Source: Strongylocentrotus purpuratus
Taxonomy: Eukaryota > Echinodermata > Echinoidea > Camarodonta > Strongylocentrotidae
Direction: 5' to 3'
DNA length: 64,000 bases
NCBI RefSeq assembly: GCF_000002235.5
Contig: NW_022145611.1
Location: forward strand, 1,116,001-1,180,000
The notes under the pieces are model-generated. The model made no database searches, was not told the origin of the DNA, and saw only the letters and a program-made list of their open reading frames with translations. Below, piece after piece: positions 11,801-23,290 of this stretch (positions are counted from its first letter, which is position 1; each line of letters opens with the position of its first letter). The translations under genes and the position numbers were made by a program.

Positions 11801-12161
11801 ATGAGAGAAAGGGAGACCATGTAAGGGTTAGGAAAAGAGAAAGAGGGATCAAAGTCATGAGACAGAAAGAAAAGGAACAGTCAAATTCTCACTCATTTCA
11901 TAGACCGGTCTTTGTTACAGTAGTGTAGTGGTGAGTGTGAAGCTGAAGACACAACATGCCAGGAAGCGAAATACCTCTGGACCGGTTTGCTTCCTAGACT
12001 GCTCTAGACCGCTCTAACAAGCAGTGTGAAGACAAACTGTCAGAAAGAGTTCTTCAATCAGAAGCAAGTGAGATTGGGGTTTATAGAGAGATAAATGGAA
12101 GATGAGACAGATCGAGTGAGAGAGAAGAGAGAGAGGGTAGGAAGAGGAGAGAGAGGATAGG

Positions 12162-12197
<36 letters not shown>

Positions 12198-12483
12198 GGG
12201 AGATGTCATAAATGATCACACTTGATATTAAGAAAACAATATATGTTCTAAAAACAAAAAGTATAGGCTGTAAACAAACTGTCCCTATTTTCTGTCTGTT
12301 CAGGAAGGGAGGGGCATGAGAGAGGGGGCCCAGCTGCCAAAAGAAAAAAGACATCAGGTCCTGTTTGGTTCCAGTGGGCAGGACACCAGACCACAAACCA
12401 CAAGGTTTATTGGCTCAAATAAATACTATGTAGTATCAGGGCTTGTACACATATCCCTGGTAGTATGTACTTTATCCCAATAG
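11801..12483. repeat. GA-rich and low-complexity region
   Basis: The main microsatellite is (GA)n at about 12110-12195. Before it, 11900-12050 has several related words (AGACCGGTCT, GGACCGGTTTGC, TAGACCGCTC) between GTGTGAAG motifs. That resembles a degenerate member of the word-repeat elements seen elsewhere, but ends could not be defined. Confidence 0.5.
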
Positions 12484-13316
12484 TAGGTGTATTTACACTG
12501 TCAAATACCTCATTTCTAAAAAAAATGTGATGTTTCGCGCACCTGTTACACTTGTGCAGAAACATCACCGACTGAAAAGCTCAGTGATGTTTTGGCGTGT
12601 TTTGGTTGGTAATGCGCATGCGCGGCACTCCGATTCAAAAACCTTTTTTGATCAGCTGTTTTTATGCTGTGGCAGTCCAGCAAACTCGATTGAGTTACAG
12701 TTGCCGCAATTCTTTGTTTCTTTTGTTCTACCATAATTTCCCTACCGTTCCTAAATAAATTCCTAGTTTTTCCATCTTTCATCTTCTCTTCTGTCTTTCC
12801 ATTATCTAATCTTTATCATTATTTCTAGTTGTCTTTCCATATGTTATTCTTTGTTTCTTCCTTCTTTTACCTTCTCTTATGGTATTCTTTGTTTTTATCA
12901 TTCTATCATTTTCTCTTTCTATCTTTCCTAATGTTATTCTTTGTTTCTTCCTTCTATCTCCTTCTCTTATGTTATTCTTTGTTTTTATCATTATATCATT
13001 TTCTCTTTCTGTCTTTCCTTATGTTATTCTTTGTTTCTTCCTTCTATCACCTTCTCTTATGTTTTTCTTTGTGTATATCGTTCTAGCTAGCCCTGCTCTT
13101 AAAGTCAAGTGACCTAACATCGCGATGTTTCAGCTGCGAGCGTTTATACTAACCAAACATGCCAAAACATGCCAAAAAAAATCACACTTCTGTTTGGTAT
13201 GTTTCAGGCTTGGAATTTTTGCCGGTAAGGCGTAGTTGCCTTGGTAACATCACTGAAACATCGCGGTCAGGCTCCGGTTTGGCATTTTTTGGCGTGTTTG
13301 GATGACAGTGTAATAC
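12484..13316. mobile_element. Family B element, copy 1
   Basis: The left end TAGGTGTATTTACACTGTC pairs with a right end containing GACAGTGTAATAC. The outer interior carries ATGTTTCGCGCACC and GTGATGTTTTGGCGTG on one side and their partners near 13115-13290 on the other, including the palindrome ATCGCGAT. A T/C-rich minisatellite (12780-13090) fills the middle. It matches 36296-37082 across its length and 51189-51372 at its left end. No transposase is visible. Confidence 0.75.
12780..13090. repeat. T/C-rich minisatellite inside family B copy 1
   Basis: Units of roughly 30-60 bp contain TTATGTTATTCTTTGTTT, CTTCCTTCTATC and TTTCTCTTTCTGTCTTTCC in variable order. The same unit fills the centre of the other complete copy (about 36420-36850) with a different arrangement. 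Frames through it are Phe/Leu/Ser-rich artefacts. Confidence 0.8.
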
Positions 13317-13623
13317 TCTCAATTTTGCCCAACAGAACCATAATCATTAGGTGATGGCTGATACCCATTTCATAGTGCTTCTATCGGAGTTACACCAATG
13401 AAAATACCGATTGAATTTTCCTTATGTAAACAAAGGTGAAACCGCCGCTTTCCCTGCTGTCCTTTTCATACTGCGGGTGAAAGTCACTTGCTGTGGCGAG
13501 CCCTTAACCGAAGTGACGAATTATTGCACAATTATTAAGCCTGCGCCCCACCTAGCTAGCATGCAGCATATGTTCAACAAAAAGTCAACAAACACAGCTG
13601 GTTTCGAAAAAGTGCGCATATAG

Positions 13624-14004
13624 TAGGCCTGTCTTCACTATCTCGAGATTGCCAAATATCCAGCTAGTTGAACTATCCCGATCGCAAATTATCCAGCTAA
13701 TTTGCTTCTTCATCAGACCAAAGTAGCAATTAGAAGGATATTTGGTCAGGATTGTCATCCCAAGATATCTTGGGATAGTTTGCAAAATATCCCACTATTT
13801 GTCCTGTGCATTTTCACTAGACCGAAGATTCGCAATACGCGCTAACGCTGAGCAAAATATCTCGAGCTAATTTCTCAAGGTCGAGTTTCAAGTTTCGAGG
13901 TTGAATCTCAAGCTAATGAAGAAGCGATTTGTAACTTCGGGATTATTTCCCAAATCAGAAATAGCGGACTATTTGGCAATCTCGAGATTGTGAAGATGCG
14001 CCTA
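13624..14004. mobile_element. Family C element, copy 1
   Basis: The ends TAGGCCTGTCTTCACTATC and the complement of TAGGCGCATCTTCACAATC continue inward as a near-perfect inverted repeat of about 35 bp including CTCGAGATTGCCAAATA. The interior repeats CTATCCCGATCGCAAATTA, ATATCCAGCTA, GGGATATTTTG-like and CTCGAGCTAA words on both strands. No coding capacity. Other copies: 45089-45433, 51400-51759, 54391-54709 and a diverged one at 40412-40640. Confidence 0.8.
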
Positions 14005-14489
14005 ATGCGACCTTTGGCCGTTTTCTCCTTAACGCATTCACAGTGGCTGTTTCATCGGTGTCACACCGATAGAAAGAGAATTTCTCCTGCTCTTGAGCAA
14101 GAGAATTTAGTCGCTCTTTCTCTCCTTTTCATCGGCTATTCTATCAGCTTTTTCTCCTCTGTACCATTCATAGTGGCCGTTTCATCGAATGCGTCCGGAT
14201 GCATCCGATAAAAATCAGGCCAGTTTGAAAGGGGTATGAGACATCTTTTAAAAAAATAAGGTGCCAAAGAATTCATTTGGCATATATATTATTGTATTAC
14301 CAATATCTTTTTTGATACTTGGATTATGGATAGACTAGAGAAAAATAGGCAATGATTGTGGAGAAATTAAGAGAGCATTTATGTAAAACATAGTTGCAGA
14401 AATAGAATCAGTCAAAGGCGATATCAAGTGCCTCAAGCATATCACAAATAGCATGTACAACCATGACAATGATATAGGCAAGACAATAA

Positions 14490-14805
14490 GCGAGTTCACG
14501 GTTGCAGTCTGAGCATGAGCAGATCAAGGTCATTGCAGAACAAATTGTGAAATACACGGAGACGAAATACTGGATACGTGCTCATGAAAGTTATGTAATC
14601 GTTATTCATTCTTGCACATTCAGTGCAATCCATGATACACAGGTGGATGTATTCTTTCAAAGAGGAAAACAAAGGCTATGTTATATAGCACCTTCATCGC
14701 TGTAGGAATGATTATTTCACAATGTACAAAGTGGGACCTCTTCATGTTTTGAAGATCTGTGGATATTCGGGGTCATTGCAGTAATGTGCTAACCGTGAAC
14801 TGGTC
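14490..14805. mobile_element. Short inverted-repeat element T (GTTCACGGTT ends)
   Basis: GTTCACGGTT near 14494 is exactly complemented by AACCGTGAAC at 14791-14800. The motif GGTCATTGCAG occurs just inside both ends in the same orientation (14528 and 14771 areas). The 67-codon frame inside is unconvincing. Only one copy was seen. Confidence 0.5.
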
Positions 14806-14951
14806 TATTGATATCGAATTGTTGTTTAGTTGATTACTGGTTCTTCACGTATTATCAGGATTTTTCTCTAGTACCAAGGAGATTTAGGTGTCCTTGTGCT
14901 GGAACAGAGCCAACCTCAGTGTTTCTCACCTGGCTCTGATTATTTCTGATA

Positions 14952-15461
14952 CTCTTTTCACACTGGTTTCGCTTAACCCCGTACTTTGCTTAGCCCCTTA
15001 CTATCCTTAACCCCGGACTATTTTTTTGGCTTTTCACACACACTGTTTTTAGTCCCGTACTAGCGCCTATTCCGGAATAAGAAAATTCCCGCTGTTCTCA
15101 CTGCATTTCGTTAACCCTGGATATCGTGTATGTTATGATCGGACATACTTCGCATCTGGCCAGCTGCGATACGCTCCATTGCGTAGTACCGGACTATTTT
15201 TGTTCTCATTCATTTGCTTAGCACCGCAATTGCGGGGTTAGCAGGAGTTAGCACCACAATTGCGGAGTTAGCCCTGCTATTTTGCAGGGTTAGTTAACCC
15301 CGTACTATAGGTGGGGTTAGCCAACTTTAGCCCACTTTGGTAAAAACAAGTCTGAACAGAAAGTGGAATAGGCTTAACCCTGTACTATAGGTGGGGCTAA
15401 GACCCCCCTTAACCCCACCTATAGTACGGGGTTAAGCAAAATATTGCCAGTGTGAAAACAG
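14952..15461. mobile_element. Family D element, copy 1 (TTTTCACACTGG ends)
   Basis: The ends CTCTTTTCACACTGG and CCAGTGTGAAAACAG are flanked by TA on both sides (14950-14951, 15462-15463), suggesting a TA target. The interior consists largely of TTAACCCCGTACTA, CTATAGGTGGGGTTA and GCAATTGCGG words on both strands. The copy at 33567-34049 is closely similar in inverted orientation. The 510-bp element has no coding frame. Confidence 0.85.
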
Positions 15462-15569
15462 TATTAGAAACTTTTCTGTCATCTCAAAGCCTGAGGCATT
15501 ATTATCCCCCAATTTCCTCCCAATTTGGATTCATGAATCCCAAGGACAAATTTGTTCTTCGTGAGTTCT

Positions 15570-16020
15570 ATCAGCCTTTTCACACACAGCTAAAATTCAT
15601 TGTATCTATAGAGCTCAAAAGTTTTAAACAGCTTAAAAGAAAAATTTCCCTGTGTGAAAGTCGTTTATATGATGTTCGGATAGATACAAAGTTGCGATTC
15701 ATATGCAGGCTGTAGATACGAAGTCCGTATCTAGAGAGCTTGACATTTTGTGTGTGAACGGTTATATGTGTTTAAACTGGATGGAGCATGCGCTTTTTTT
15801 TTTTATGACCTGACCTTCGATGTGCAATGGCACTACTGTGCATCTTAAGAGCAGTTGTTAATCACAAAACGATTAAAGATCGCACCAAAATTTCTGTGTG
15901 TGAATGATGCCGCATTTAAAGTAGATTACTTTAAAGCTCTTTAAACAAGTTTGGTAAAGGGCCTTTATCTTGTACAATAAAATACATTTCAAATAGCCAT
16001 GTTCACACTTAAAGTTTGTT
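15570..16020. other. Possible degenerate CAC-end element
   Basis: TTTTCACACACAG (15577), CCCTGTGTGAAAG (15648), TTGTGTGTGAACGG (15750), TCTGTGTGTGAATG (15893) and GTTCACACTTAAAG (16001) recur in both orientations through 450 bp. This resembles the word-repeat elements nearby, but no matching pair of outer ends could be chosen. Confidence 0.35.
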
Positions 16021-17284
16021 GGTTTGTGGCAAGAACACAAAATGATATTGTTTAATTATTTACATTATCACATCTTTTCAAAATGAAATTTAGGCCTATA
16101 ATAACATTCTGCAAAGTGTTTCTCACATACTCATGAGCTTTTTTTATGCCAAATTGTGTGCTCATACTTTACAAAAATGTGAAGGTTGGAGCACATTATA
16201 GTTGCTGGAATCTCATATTTCAAACATGTATAACTCTTCTTATTGGTCTGATTACTTTCAAACTTTTGCCCCCCAGTTCTCTTATTTTTCTTCCTTGATA
16301 CAAATGAACTTATTACAAGGGTTGGATTGTCCTTTAATTTAACGAGGATGATATTACTAATAGCAGGATAACTGTATATTCAATTATTCCCTTGAATGCT
16401 ACTGGCTCAATTAACACTTTTTAATGAGCATTTTCAAAAGTAATCTATCCTATTTTCAAGAAAGTGTTAAGAGGCTTACAAAAAAACATCTTGATTTCGA
16501 CCTATTCTCTATTTAATAGTCCCAACTATTTTCTTTCCAATCGTGAACCATTCTTCATTTAATGGTGCAGCTATTCTTTATTAAAGAGTGTAATTATCTA
16601 TATAATAGGGAAAACATTTCAACATATATAATGTAGTTTGGGAATTCAAAGTATAATAATTGTTACCCACAACAAAATAACATTGGATGTTTTTACCTCC
16701 CTCAACTCCCCCAAATAAAAGGACCCTGTTACCCCCTTAGGTAGAAGGGCAAAAATAAAGGGGTGTTATAAGGTTTCCATTTATTCATGAAATAATCATG
16801 CAATGAAGTCCACCAAAGCCTCAGGACTGCATTATTCTACTCCTCCACCAACACTTTTATGTGGGTTCCAACTGTACTTAAAAGTTCTAGGTATTTCTTT
16901 CATGATTAATCTTGCATGAATAATCAAGCAGTTATTAGCTGATAACAAGGACAAGCTAGAATAATAAGGCTTTTTATACTATTAGCACGGATACAGGTCA
17001 AAATAAACAAAACATACCCCCCCCCCCCCAGTCAATCCATCACCTCTGGATTTCAACCACTCTGAATGTTGATGAAAAGATTTTGATTTTTTGGAACCTT
17101 GCTTATGATATTATCTATTCTCAGTTGTCAAGTTTAGTCTCTCCAGTTCTAAATGTGGGGTAAAATCATTTTGAACTAATCTAAGAAATAGCATTCAGAT
17201 TTATAAAGTACAGATGCACATTTGAACTAACCATCTAATTTAGGGTGTCATACATTTGTAAATGGGTTTAATCCTCAACATAAC
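16021..17284. other. Unassigned sequence
   Basis: AT-rich with one C run (about 17018-17029). No gene, RNA or element was recognised. The segment at 16180-16320 (tight CATATTTCAAA...TATAACTC, TTATTGGTCTGATTA, TATTACAAGGGTTG) resembles 55425-55540, so it is probably an old dispersed repeat. Confidence 0.4.
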
Positions 17285-17521
17285 CTGCATTTACACTGCA
17301 ACCAATCTACCGGCACACTTTGGTAAGATACTGATTTTTGCTCACTTGACTTTCATCACTTCTGTGCTATTGCATAGAGGCACCACCGAGTAGCGCATGC
17401 ACAGTACTCACAAAATAAATCGGTATGAAGTAACGTTTTTTAATGGGTTTTTACAGTAGTGTAAAAAGTTGTCCCCCAAAATCAGATTTTTCAAAATGAT
17501 GTTTTGGATGTGTAAATGGCC
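17285..17521. mobile_element. Family E-like element, copy 2
   Basis: It begins CTGCATTTACACTGCAACC and ends GGATGTGTAAATGGC, with the family's TTTTTCAAAATGATGTTTT tail just before the end. It is shorter than the complete copies (237 against about 400 bp) and the core is degenerate. It sits 75 bp left of the 49-bp satellite. Confidence 0.55.
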
Positions 17522-17596
17522 TTTTTGTAATCCTTCTGTTGCAGAGCTTGTCTGTTTCAATAAATCATCTGAATCTATAAAGTGTGGGCCAAGGAT

Positions 17597-18282
17597 CATC
17601 TCAAACCAATGAATAGATTGATGACCCCCACTCTCCAACAAGGGCCATCTCAAACCAATGAATAGATTGATGACCCCCACCCTCCAACAAGGGCCATCTC
17701 AAACCAATGAATAGATTGATGATCCCCACCCTCCAACAAGGGCCATCTCAAACCAATGAATAGATTGATGACCCCCACCCTCCAACAAGGGCCATCTCAA
17801 ACCAATGAATAGATTGATGACCCCCACCCTCCAACAAGGGCCATCTCAAACCAATGAATAGATTGATGATCCCCACCCTCCAACAAGGGCCATCTCAAAC
17901 CAATGAATAGATTGATGATCCCCACCCTCCAACAAGGGCCATCTCAAACCAATGAATAGATTGATGACCCCCACCCTCCAACAAGGGCCATCTCAAACCA
18001 ATGAATAGATTGATGATCCCCACCCTCCAACAAGGGCCATCTCAAACCAATGAATAGATTGATGACCCCCACCCTCCAACAAGGGCCATCTCAAACCAAT
18101 GAATAGATTGATGACCCCCACCCTCCAACAAGGGCCATCTCAAACCAATGAATAGATTGATGACCCCCACCCTCCAACAATTAAGGGCCATCTCAAACCA
18201 ATGAATAGATTGATGATCCCCACCCTCCAACAAGGGCCATCTCAAACCAATGAATAGATTGATGATCCCCACCCTCCATAAA
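17597..18282. repeat. 49-bp satellite array, about 14 units
   Basis: Units of 49 bp (GGGCCATCTCAAACC, AATGAATAGATTGATGA, then CCCCCACCCTCCAACAA or TCCCCACC...) are nearly identical. Most variation is C or T at one position (GATGACCCCC/GATGATCCCC), plus one unit with an extra AAT near 18180. Uniformity suggests recent expansion. 49 is not a multiple of 3, so the minus open frames here cycle through three readings and are not genes. The array ends exactly at the start of the next family E element. Confidence 0.95.
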
Positions 18283-18835
18283 TAGGCCATTTACACTGCC
18301 CCCAAAATATTGAAAAACAATCTGATTTTTAGACTTTATGCTACTGGGAAAACCCATGTGTAGAGGTGTTGTGGTCTATTGGATAAGTCACCCGACTGCA
18401 GATCACAAGGCACAGGGTTCAAGTCCCACCGCAGCAGTAATGTCCTTTGGCGAGATGTTAATCTACATTGCCCCTCTCCACCCAGGGTGTAAAACTGTAA
18501 ATGGGTACCGGTACCAGATATGCTTGAGCACTAGTTACTTTGGCAGCTGGGCTATAACCAGGGTAATATTTGTAAAGCCCCATGAGCGTCATTATTATTA
18601 TTATAAGTAACTGTCAGTGTTGGATAATTCTGTTTTGTGGGTGTGCGTGTGTGTGAGTTGTGTGTGTTTGCCACTTGTTGCTGCCCTGCATAATTTTGTA
18701 GGCGTGGAAGCGAGGACAGTCACATGACCTAAAACCAGAACCATTCACTGATGCTTTGAGAATGAGCATTTACACTGAAAGAAATGGTGAAAACATTTCT
18801 GCTGGCACTTAAAACAAGGGAAACGCTCTCGGCGG
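18283..18835. mobile_element. Family E element, copy 3, split by a SINE
   Basis: It starts TAGGCCATTTACACTGCC and resumes after the SINE at about 18609 with CTGTCAGTGTTGGATAATTC, matching the corresponding part of 11363-11800. The core (TTGCCACTTGTTGCTGCC, GAGGACAGTCACATGA) and an inner GAGCATTTACACTG follow. The far right end is not recognisable, so the element is truncated or diverged after about 18835. Confidence 0.65.
18357..18608 (+). mobile_element. tRNA-derived SINE
   Basis: A tRNA-like head has an A-box-like segment (GGTCTATTGGATAAGT, about 18373) and a clear B box GGTTCAAGTCC (18416-18426), the internal promoter of RNA polymerase III. A tRNA-unrelated body follows (CTCTCCACCCAGGGTG, GGTACCGGTACC, TTGTAAAGCCCCATGAG) and it ends in an (ATT)n tail. 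The alignment of flanking sequence with 11363-11800 shows that it interrupts a family E element. The anticodon region does not fold convincingly as a functional tRNA. Confidence 0.85.
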
Positions 18836-18964
18836 TCTCGCCTGCATAATGCAATTCAATATGATAAACCAGAACGTCAATGACGTAGCGCTCATCCGCA
18901 TCTCGCAACAACAAATATCGTAAATTTTATGTGGCACACTTTTGAACTGGTCAAAAAATTAAAA

Positions 18965-19258
18965 AAATAAAGTACCATAAATAATCAATGGAGCAAAATC
19001 TCACAATTCTGTATAGAAGTTTAGTGCTCCAAATTTAGCTCTACCAGATAAGGCAAACCAAATCAAAATCAGTCAAGAAATGAGGGAAAAGAAGCAATTT
19101 TTGTTATTTTAGGAATAAATTTGCATAAATTACCATAATTAATTAATGGAGAACAATTTCAAAATTCTGTGTAGAAGTTTAGTGTACCAAAGTTAGCTCT
19201 ACGATATAAAGCAAACCAAATCAAAATCGGTCGAGAAATGAAGGAGAAGAAGCCTTTT
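18965..19258. repeat. Two diverged ~160-bp direct repeats
   Basis: GTAGAAGTTTAGTG..CC, TTAGCTCTAC, GCAAACCAAATCAAAATC and GAAATGA..GA.AAGAAGC appear in the same order at about 18972-19106 and 19128-19258. Both copies are A-rich. They probably come from an older tandem duplication within a dispersed repeat. Confidence 0.7.
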
Positions 19259-19274
19259 TTTTTTTTTTTTTTCC

Positions 19275-19534
19275 CCTAAAAACAAAGACTTATAACATTC
19301 TCACGACAAATTGCTGCGCAATACAATCTCATACCATACCTACGGTGGGGTACGGGCGTGTGTGAAGTACGCAACGGTAATGATGAAATGCTCAGATCCT
19401 CATTAAGTTAATCTAAGCAATTCATCATTAGGGTCGCTAACTTCACACACGCACGTGCCCGCACCCCACCGTTAGTACGGTATGCGATTTGAATCCTGTG
19501 AAAAAGCATATATTATAAAGTCTTTGTTTTTAGG
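19275..19534. mobile_element. Long palindromic element O
   Basis: The end CCTAAAAACAAAGACTTATA pairs with TTATAAAGTCTTTGTTTTTAGG at the right. Inner arms CGGTGGGGTACGGGCGTG and its imperfect complement (19445-19475), and AATGATGAAAT against ATTCATCATT, continue the symmetry to the centre. The 260-bp unit is thus an almost complete inverted repeat with no coding capacity. It directly follows a run of T. Confidence 0.7.
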
Positions 19535-20555
19535 AAAAATACTCAAAAAAATATAATAAAATTGACACAAAACAGGGAACAAACAAAACAACTTTTAAAT
19601 CATAACCATTATTTGAACAATTGATATTGATTGTTGGTATGTTTTAGTAGGGTATCTCCACATCGGAGTTACGGGTCAAAGTATGGATATGATTCTGAAT
19701 TAGCGTTGATTTCTTTTCAAGATATTCTTTTCAAAATAGTAAACACTTGTCATTCTCAAACCACCCCTTTAAAAAAGATATTATGAAAAGAGAAAGAGAG
19801 TGATGTTACCTACAGTATTTAGTAAGAGGTCAGTGGGAAGCCTACAAAGTAGATTGAAAACAGGAGGTCACAGCTATTCTATTGGAGGGTGTTGTGGTCA
19901 GAACGTTTTGTTGAAATAAAATTGTTTTGAGGAGCGAGGAGTATCCCCATCTATTCAATTGTGAAACCGCAAACCACTGACTGGATTTTGATAAGATGGG
20001 ACAATCAAAACTACATTTAATCCAGAATTTCCTGCCCCTATTCTAATGACTCTGCTAAGAAACTTCCATTTTAAGATAAACTACTGACTGAATAATTTAA
20101 ATTCAAATTCAAATGGTAAATACATAAGTGTATATTATTATGATGTGGAGATACTTGTACTTGGGTGATGAGGAATTTCATCTACAGGTGTCTCTCTCCA
20201 CCCGGGTGTAGCTATCAGATACCCTCAAGAATCTGTTCATTTGCTGCAAGTGCTACTTATTGGGTACATGGGGAATTATGTCTGAAGCATAATATAGTTA
20301 GACGATTATGCAAAAAACAGATTATCATCATCATTATACTCTGAATGTATACTTAATGCTTGACTTAAGTCTTTCCTTCTTGCAGAAGTTTCACTCCATC
20401 TGTTTCCATGGAAACATTCCCAACTGAGGAAGTCCTCCAACTCTCATCTTGTTTGTGTCATCTTCATATTTTATCAATCATTCAAAGCAATGATTAACAC
20501 AAGTAAATAAAAAAAACTGGTTGGGTACAAATGGTCTGTGCCCCTCTATCTCTAC
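19535..20555. other. Unassigned sequence with a possible SINE tail fragment
   Basis: No gene was found. At about 20180-20250 CTCTCTCCACCCGGGTGTAG and nearby bases resemble the body of the tRNA-SINE at 18357-18608 but lack the tRNA head, so this may be an old truncated copy. Confidence 0.4.
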
Positions 20556-20643
20556 AACTGGGCCCTGTGCCATGATTTAAGTAGTTTATAACAGTTACTG
20601 TAACTTGTTATTGATAGCAAGTTTTATGAAACAGGGCCCAGTT
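20556..20643. mobile_element. 88-bp MITE (ACTGGGCCCTGT ends)
   Basis: The ends AACTGGGCCCTGT and ACAGGGCCCAGTT are exact complements. The centre is also roughly symmetric (GTTTATAACAGTTACTG, TAACTTGTTATTGATAG). It is too short to code. Its size and symmetry are typical of MITEs. Confidence 0.7.
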
Positions 20644-20822
20644 CCTAACAAGGAAGGAAATGGAGAATGAACAATTGGACAATGCCTCTGAATCTACTTA
20701 CTATCAAATGACCTGTCATCTTTCCATCTTTACTCATATTAACAGACACCATCAATGAGAACAGAAAAGAACAGAAAGAAGTTCTGGCCTTCTGCAACCA
20801 ATTTGCTTTTAATGAGGAGTTC

Positions 20823-21114
20823 TTGAACTTGAGATCCAAGCACGTACATCACGTGAAACACAAACTTTATGTATTGTCATCAGAAGTGAATAGTCAATCA
20901 TCCTTCACTTCCTATAAAATGCCTCTTTATGAAAACCAATATTTTCTTTTCTCCATTGTCAGTGTTAATCATACCATTCATATTTTATGGCCAAACCACA
21001 AAATAATGATTAATGCATTACTTTTGATGAGATTGTATCTCTTTTCTTCTAAATTCCATTGACAATGGCTTGTTTTGGTTGGGTTATTCCTCCCTGGGTC
21101 AATGACATTTTGTA
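20823..21114. other. Unassigned sequence
   Basis: AT-rich sequence before the microsatellite. The 79-codon plus frame shows no recognisable features. Confidence 0.4.
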
Positions 21115-21120
21115 GAGAGA

Positions 21121-21162
<42 letters not shown>

Positions 21163-21200
21163 GACACACACACACACACGCATACATACACCACACACAT

Positions 21201-21235
<35 letters not shown>

Positions 21236-21270
21236 GGAGGGGGTAGGGGGACGGGTGGAGGGGGGGGGGG
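21115..21270. repeat. Compound (GA)n-(CA)n-(GA)n microsatellite
   Basis: GA repeats at about 21117-21160 and 21205-21233 flank a CA/ATACA block (21163-21201). A G-rich end with a run of G (about 21259-21270) follows. Open frames on both strands are pure repeat readings. Confidence 0.9.
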
Positions 21271-21919
21271 GAACAATGTACAAGTTTTAGTAGAATCATA
21301 ACTAGCACATGTTTATGGAATCATCACAGTTTGTCTTACCCCCCCCTGTTTATCTTTACCTCAAATCCTATTTTTGCCTTTTTCTCTCCTTACATTTTCT
21401 CTACCCTACACATTTTTCCAGGCAAATTTTATCATCTGACTCTTCTATAAATAAACAAAGATTATTTATTCATATTATTCGTTGAAAAAATAAACATTTA
21501 TGAAAATAAAAATTTATAGGAAGGTCTTTCAGTCATGGAAACATTCTTTTTCAGAATCATTGACATTAAATTAGAATAAATTACAAAAATAATAAGTAAG
21601 GTGTAGGCCCTACTGTTACATTCTTCATGAATTCAGCTTTTAAACGTTGCTTTTATGACCAAATGGTGAAGAGAGCACCATGATAACATAGTAGCACCTT
21701 ATTTCAACTTTTTATAACCCAATAATTGAACATTTTGAGAGACAACAAATGCGCAAAGCTGAAGATTAGAACATAATACACTCGTATTCATATTTATAAG
21801 AATTCCATCATGATTAGATCACCTAAGATATTGAAATAATTAAAGAGACAGGCCTATAGTCTGGTTAACATAATTTAATGCAGTTTGTGCCATAATTCCT
21901 AGCATATATAGCACAACTG

Positions 21920-22792
21920 TAGGTGTGTTTATGCTCAACTTTTTCAGGCCAGATTGAGGCTTTTGATACGCGTTTAGTTAAAAACAGGGTTGCGTCCTTT
22001 CTCTTTTTCGTAGAATCGCTGATAAATGCCGATTGTAATCGGCGATCGTAAACTCACAAGAAGGTGCGTTTTGGATGAGCGTTTCTCCAAAAAGATGTTT
22101 TTTTGGGAAGCATAAGCGCACAATCATTTGTAAACATGTTTAAATGATCTAATCATAAACGTGTTCCTGGTTCACATGAACATCTATAACTAGCAGGACC
22201 CGTGGAAAATCCACTGGATGGGTGGGGGGGGGGGGGGGTTATTAGATGATATAATGTGCTAACGAAAATAAATTTAGATTAAAAAAAAAAAAAATTAAAG
22301 ACAATTTCTATGTTGGATGATATATTTTTAATATTTAGTCTTTTTTTTTCTATTTTGAGATTATTATTTTCCCTCTTTTTCCTTCTATTTTTCAAAGTTT
22401 ATTTCTCTTGTTTGTGTACTTTTATTCTTTTATTTCCGCCTGGCCTGCATAAATGCATGCTCCTGCCAGTGCAGTGCCTACAAAGCATATCATTAAGCAA
22501 GATGCCTAACACGAGGAAGGCCTAACCTGTTGGATGATGCATTTGCTACACCACATTTTATGACTTTATCGTCATCTGCTGTGTATCTCCTTGATTATAG
22601 GCCTACAGTGTTCCTGCCTATGCAGTGCCTACAAAGCATATTTTTAAAAACGCGTCAAAACTTGACCTACCCTCCCGGGGTCAACGTTCGCCTGGAGAAA
22701 GGAGCATAAACAGTACCCCTGTGGAACTGCGTTTACGATGAGCGGTTCAAAATGCTCATTCTGCCTTCAAAGTGAAGCATAAACGCACCCTA
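21920..22792. mobile_element. Inverted-repeat element U (GTTTATGCTC ends)
   Basis: The left end TAGGTGTGTTTATGCTC and the complement of the right end, TAGGGTGCGTTTATGCTTC, match with few changes and continue inward (TTTTTCAGGC/CTTTGAAGGC). The interior repeats AAACGCG/GCGTTT words and the direct repeat GCAGTGCCTACAAAGCATAT (22470 and 22622 areas), and includes a G run (22226-22239) and a poly-A. At 873 bp it has no transposase frame. Confidence 0.65.
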
Positions 22793-23099
22793 AGCTAGGC
22801 TATTAACATCATGAACTAGCTTCATAGCATGCTATATATGGCTATCACAGTACTGAGTTGGTTTAATTCATAATGAGATGGATCACTTTGGCTGTAAGTA
22901 AAGGGTTTATTGTGTAAATGGGTTCAGAGACCACTGCGAGGAAACACTAGACATTTTTCCCAAAGGCTCTTTACTCCTATTACTGTCACTATATCAATAA
23001 CCTCACATTTCCTTCCAAAATAACCTCAAGAAAATGCCCAAAATGACACAGAATGCTTACTGATTTTCTCTTCTGCTCTCAACCTTGTTTCCTGCTAAA

Positions 23100-23290
23100 T
23101 CTTTCCTTTTCTCCTCTCTCTCTCTCTCCCCTCTCTCTCCTCCTCTTTCTCTTTTTCTCTCTTTTCCCCTCTCTCTTTTTTCTCTTTCCTTTTCCTTTCC
23201 CCCTGCTTTCTCTCTCTCCCTTTCCTCTGCCACCCCTGTGATTCTTTCACCCCAAAATCTCTCTCTTTCTTTCCTTCTCTCTCTCTCTGT
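23100..23290. repeat. Pyrimidine-rich simple repeat
   Basis: About 190 bp of nearly uninterrupted CTCTCT/TTTCCT sequence with a strong strand bias. Frames on both strands here are Ser/Leu/Phe or Glu/Arg/Lys repeats. Confidence 0.85.

Noticed and set aside
12806-13112. Several 60-85-codon frames
   Set aside because: They are readings of the T/C minisatellite in family B; the same happens at 36398-37000.
17408-18290. Repeated frame (SIHWFEM-type repeats) as a possible repeat protein
   Set aside because: The 49-bp period is not a multiple of three and the frame cycles by register. It is a DNA satellite.
18371-18430. Functional tRNA gene
   Set aside because: The B box is present but the body continues into a SINE with an ATT tail, and the anticodon arm does not fold convincingly.
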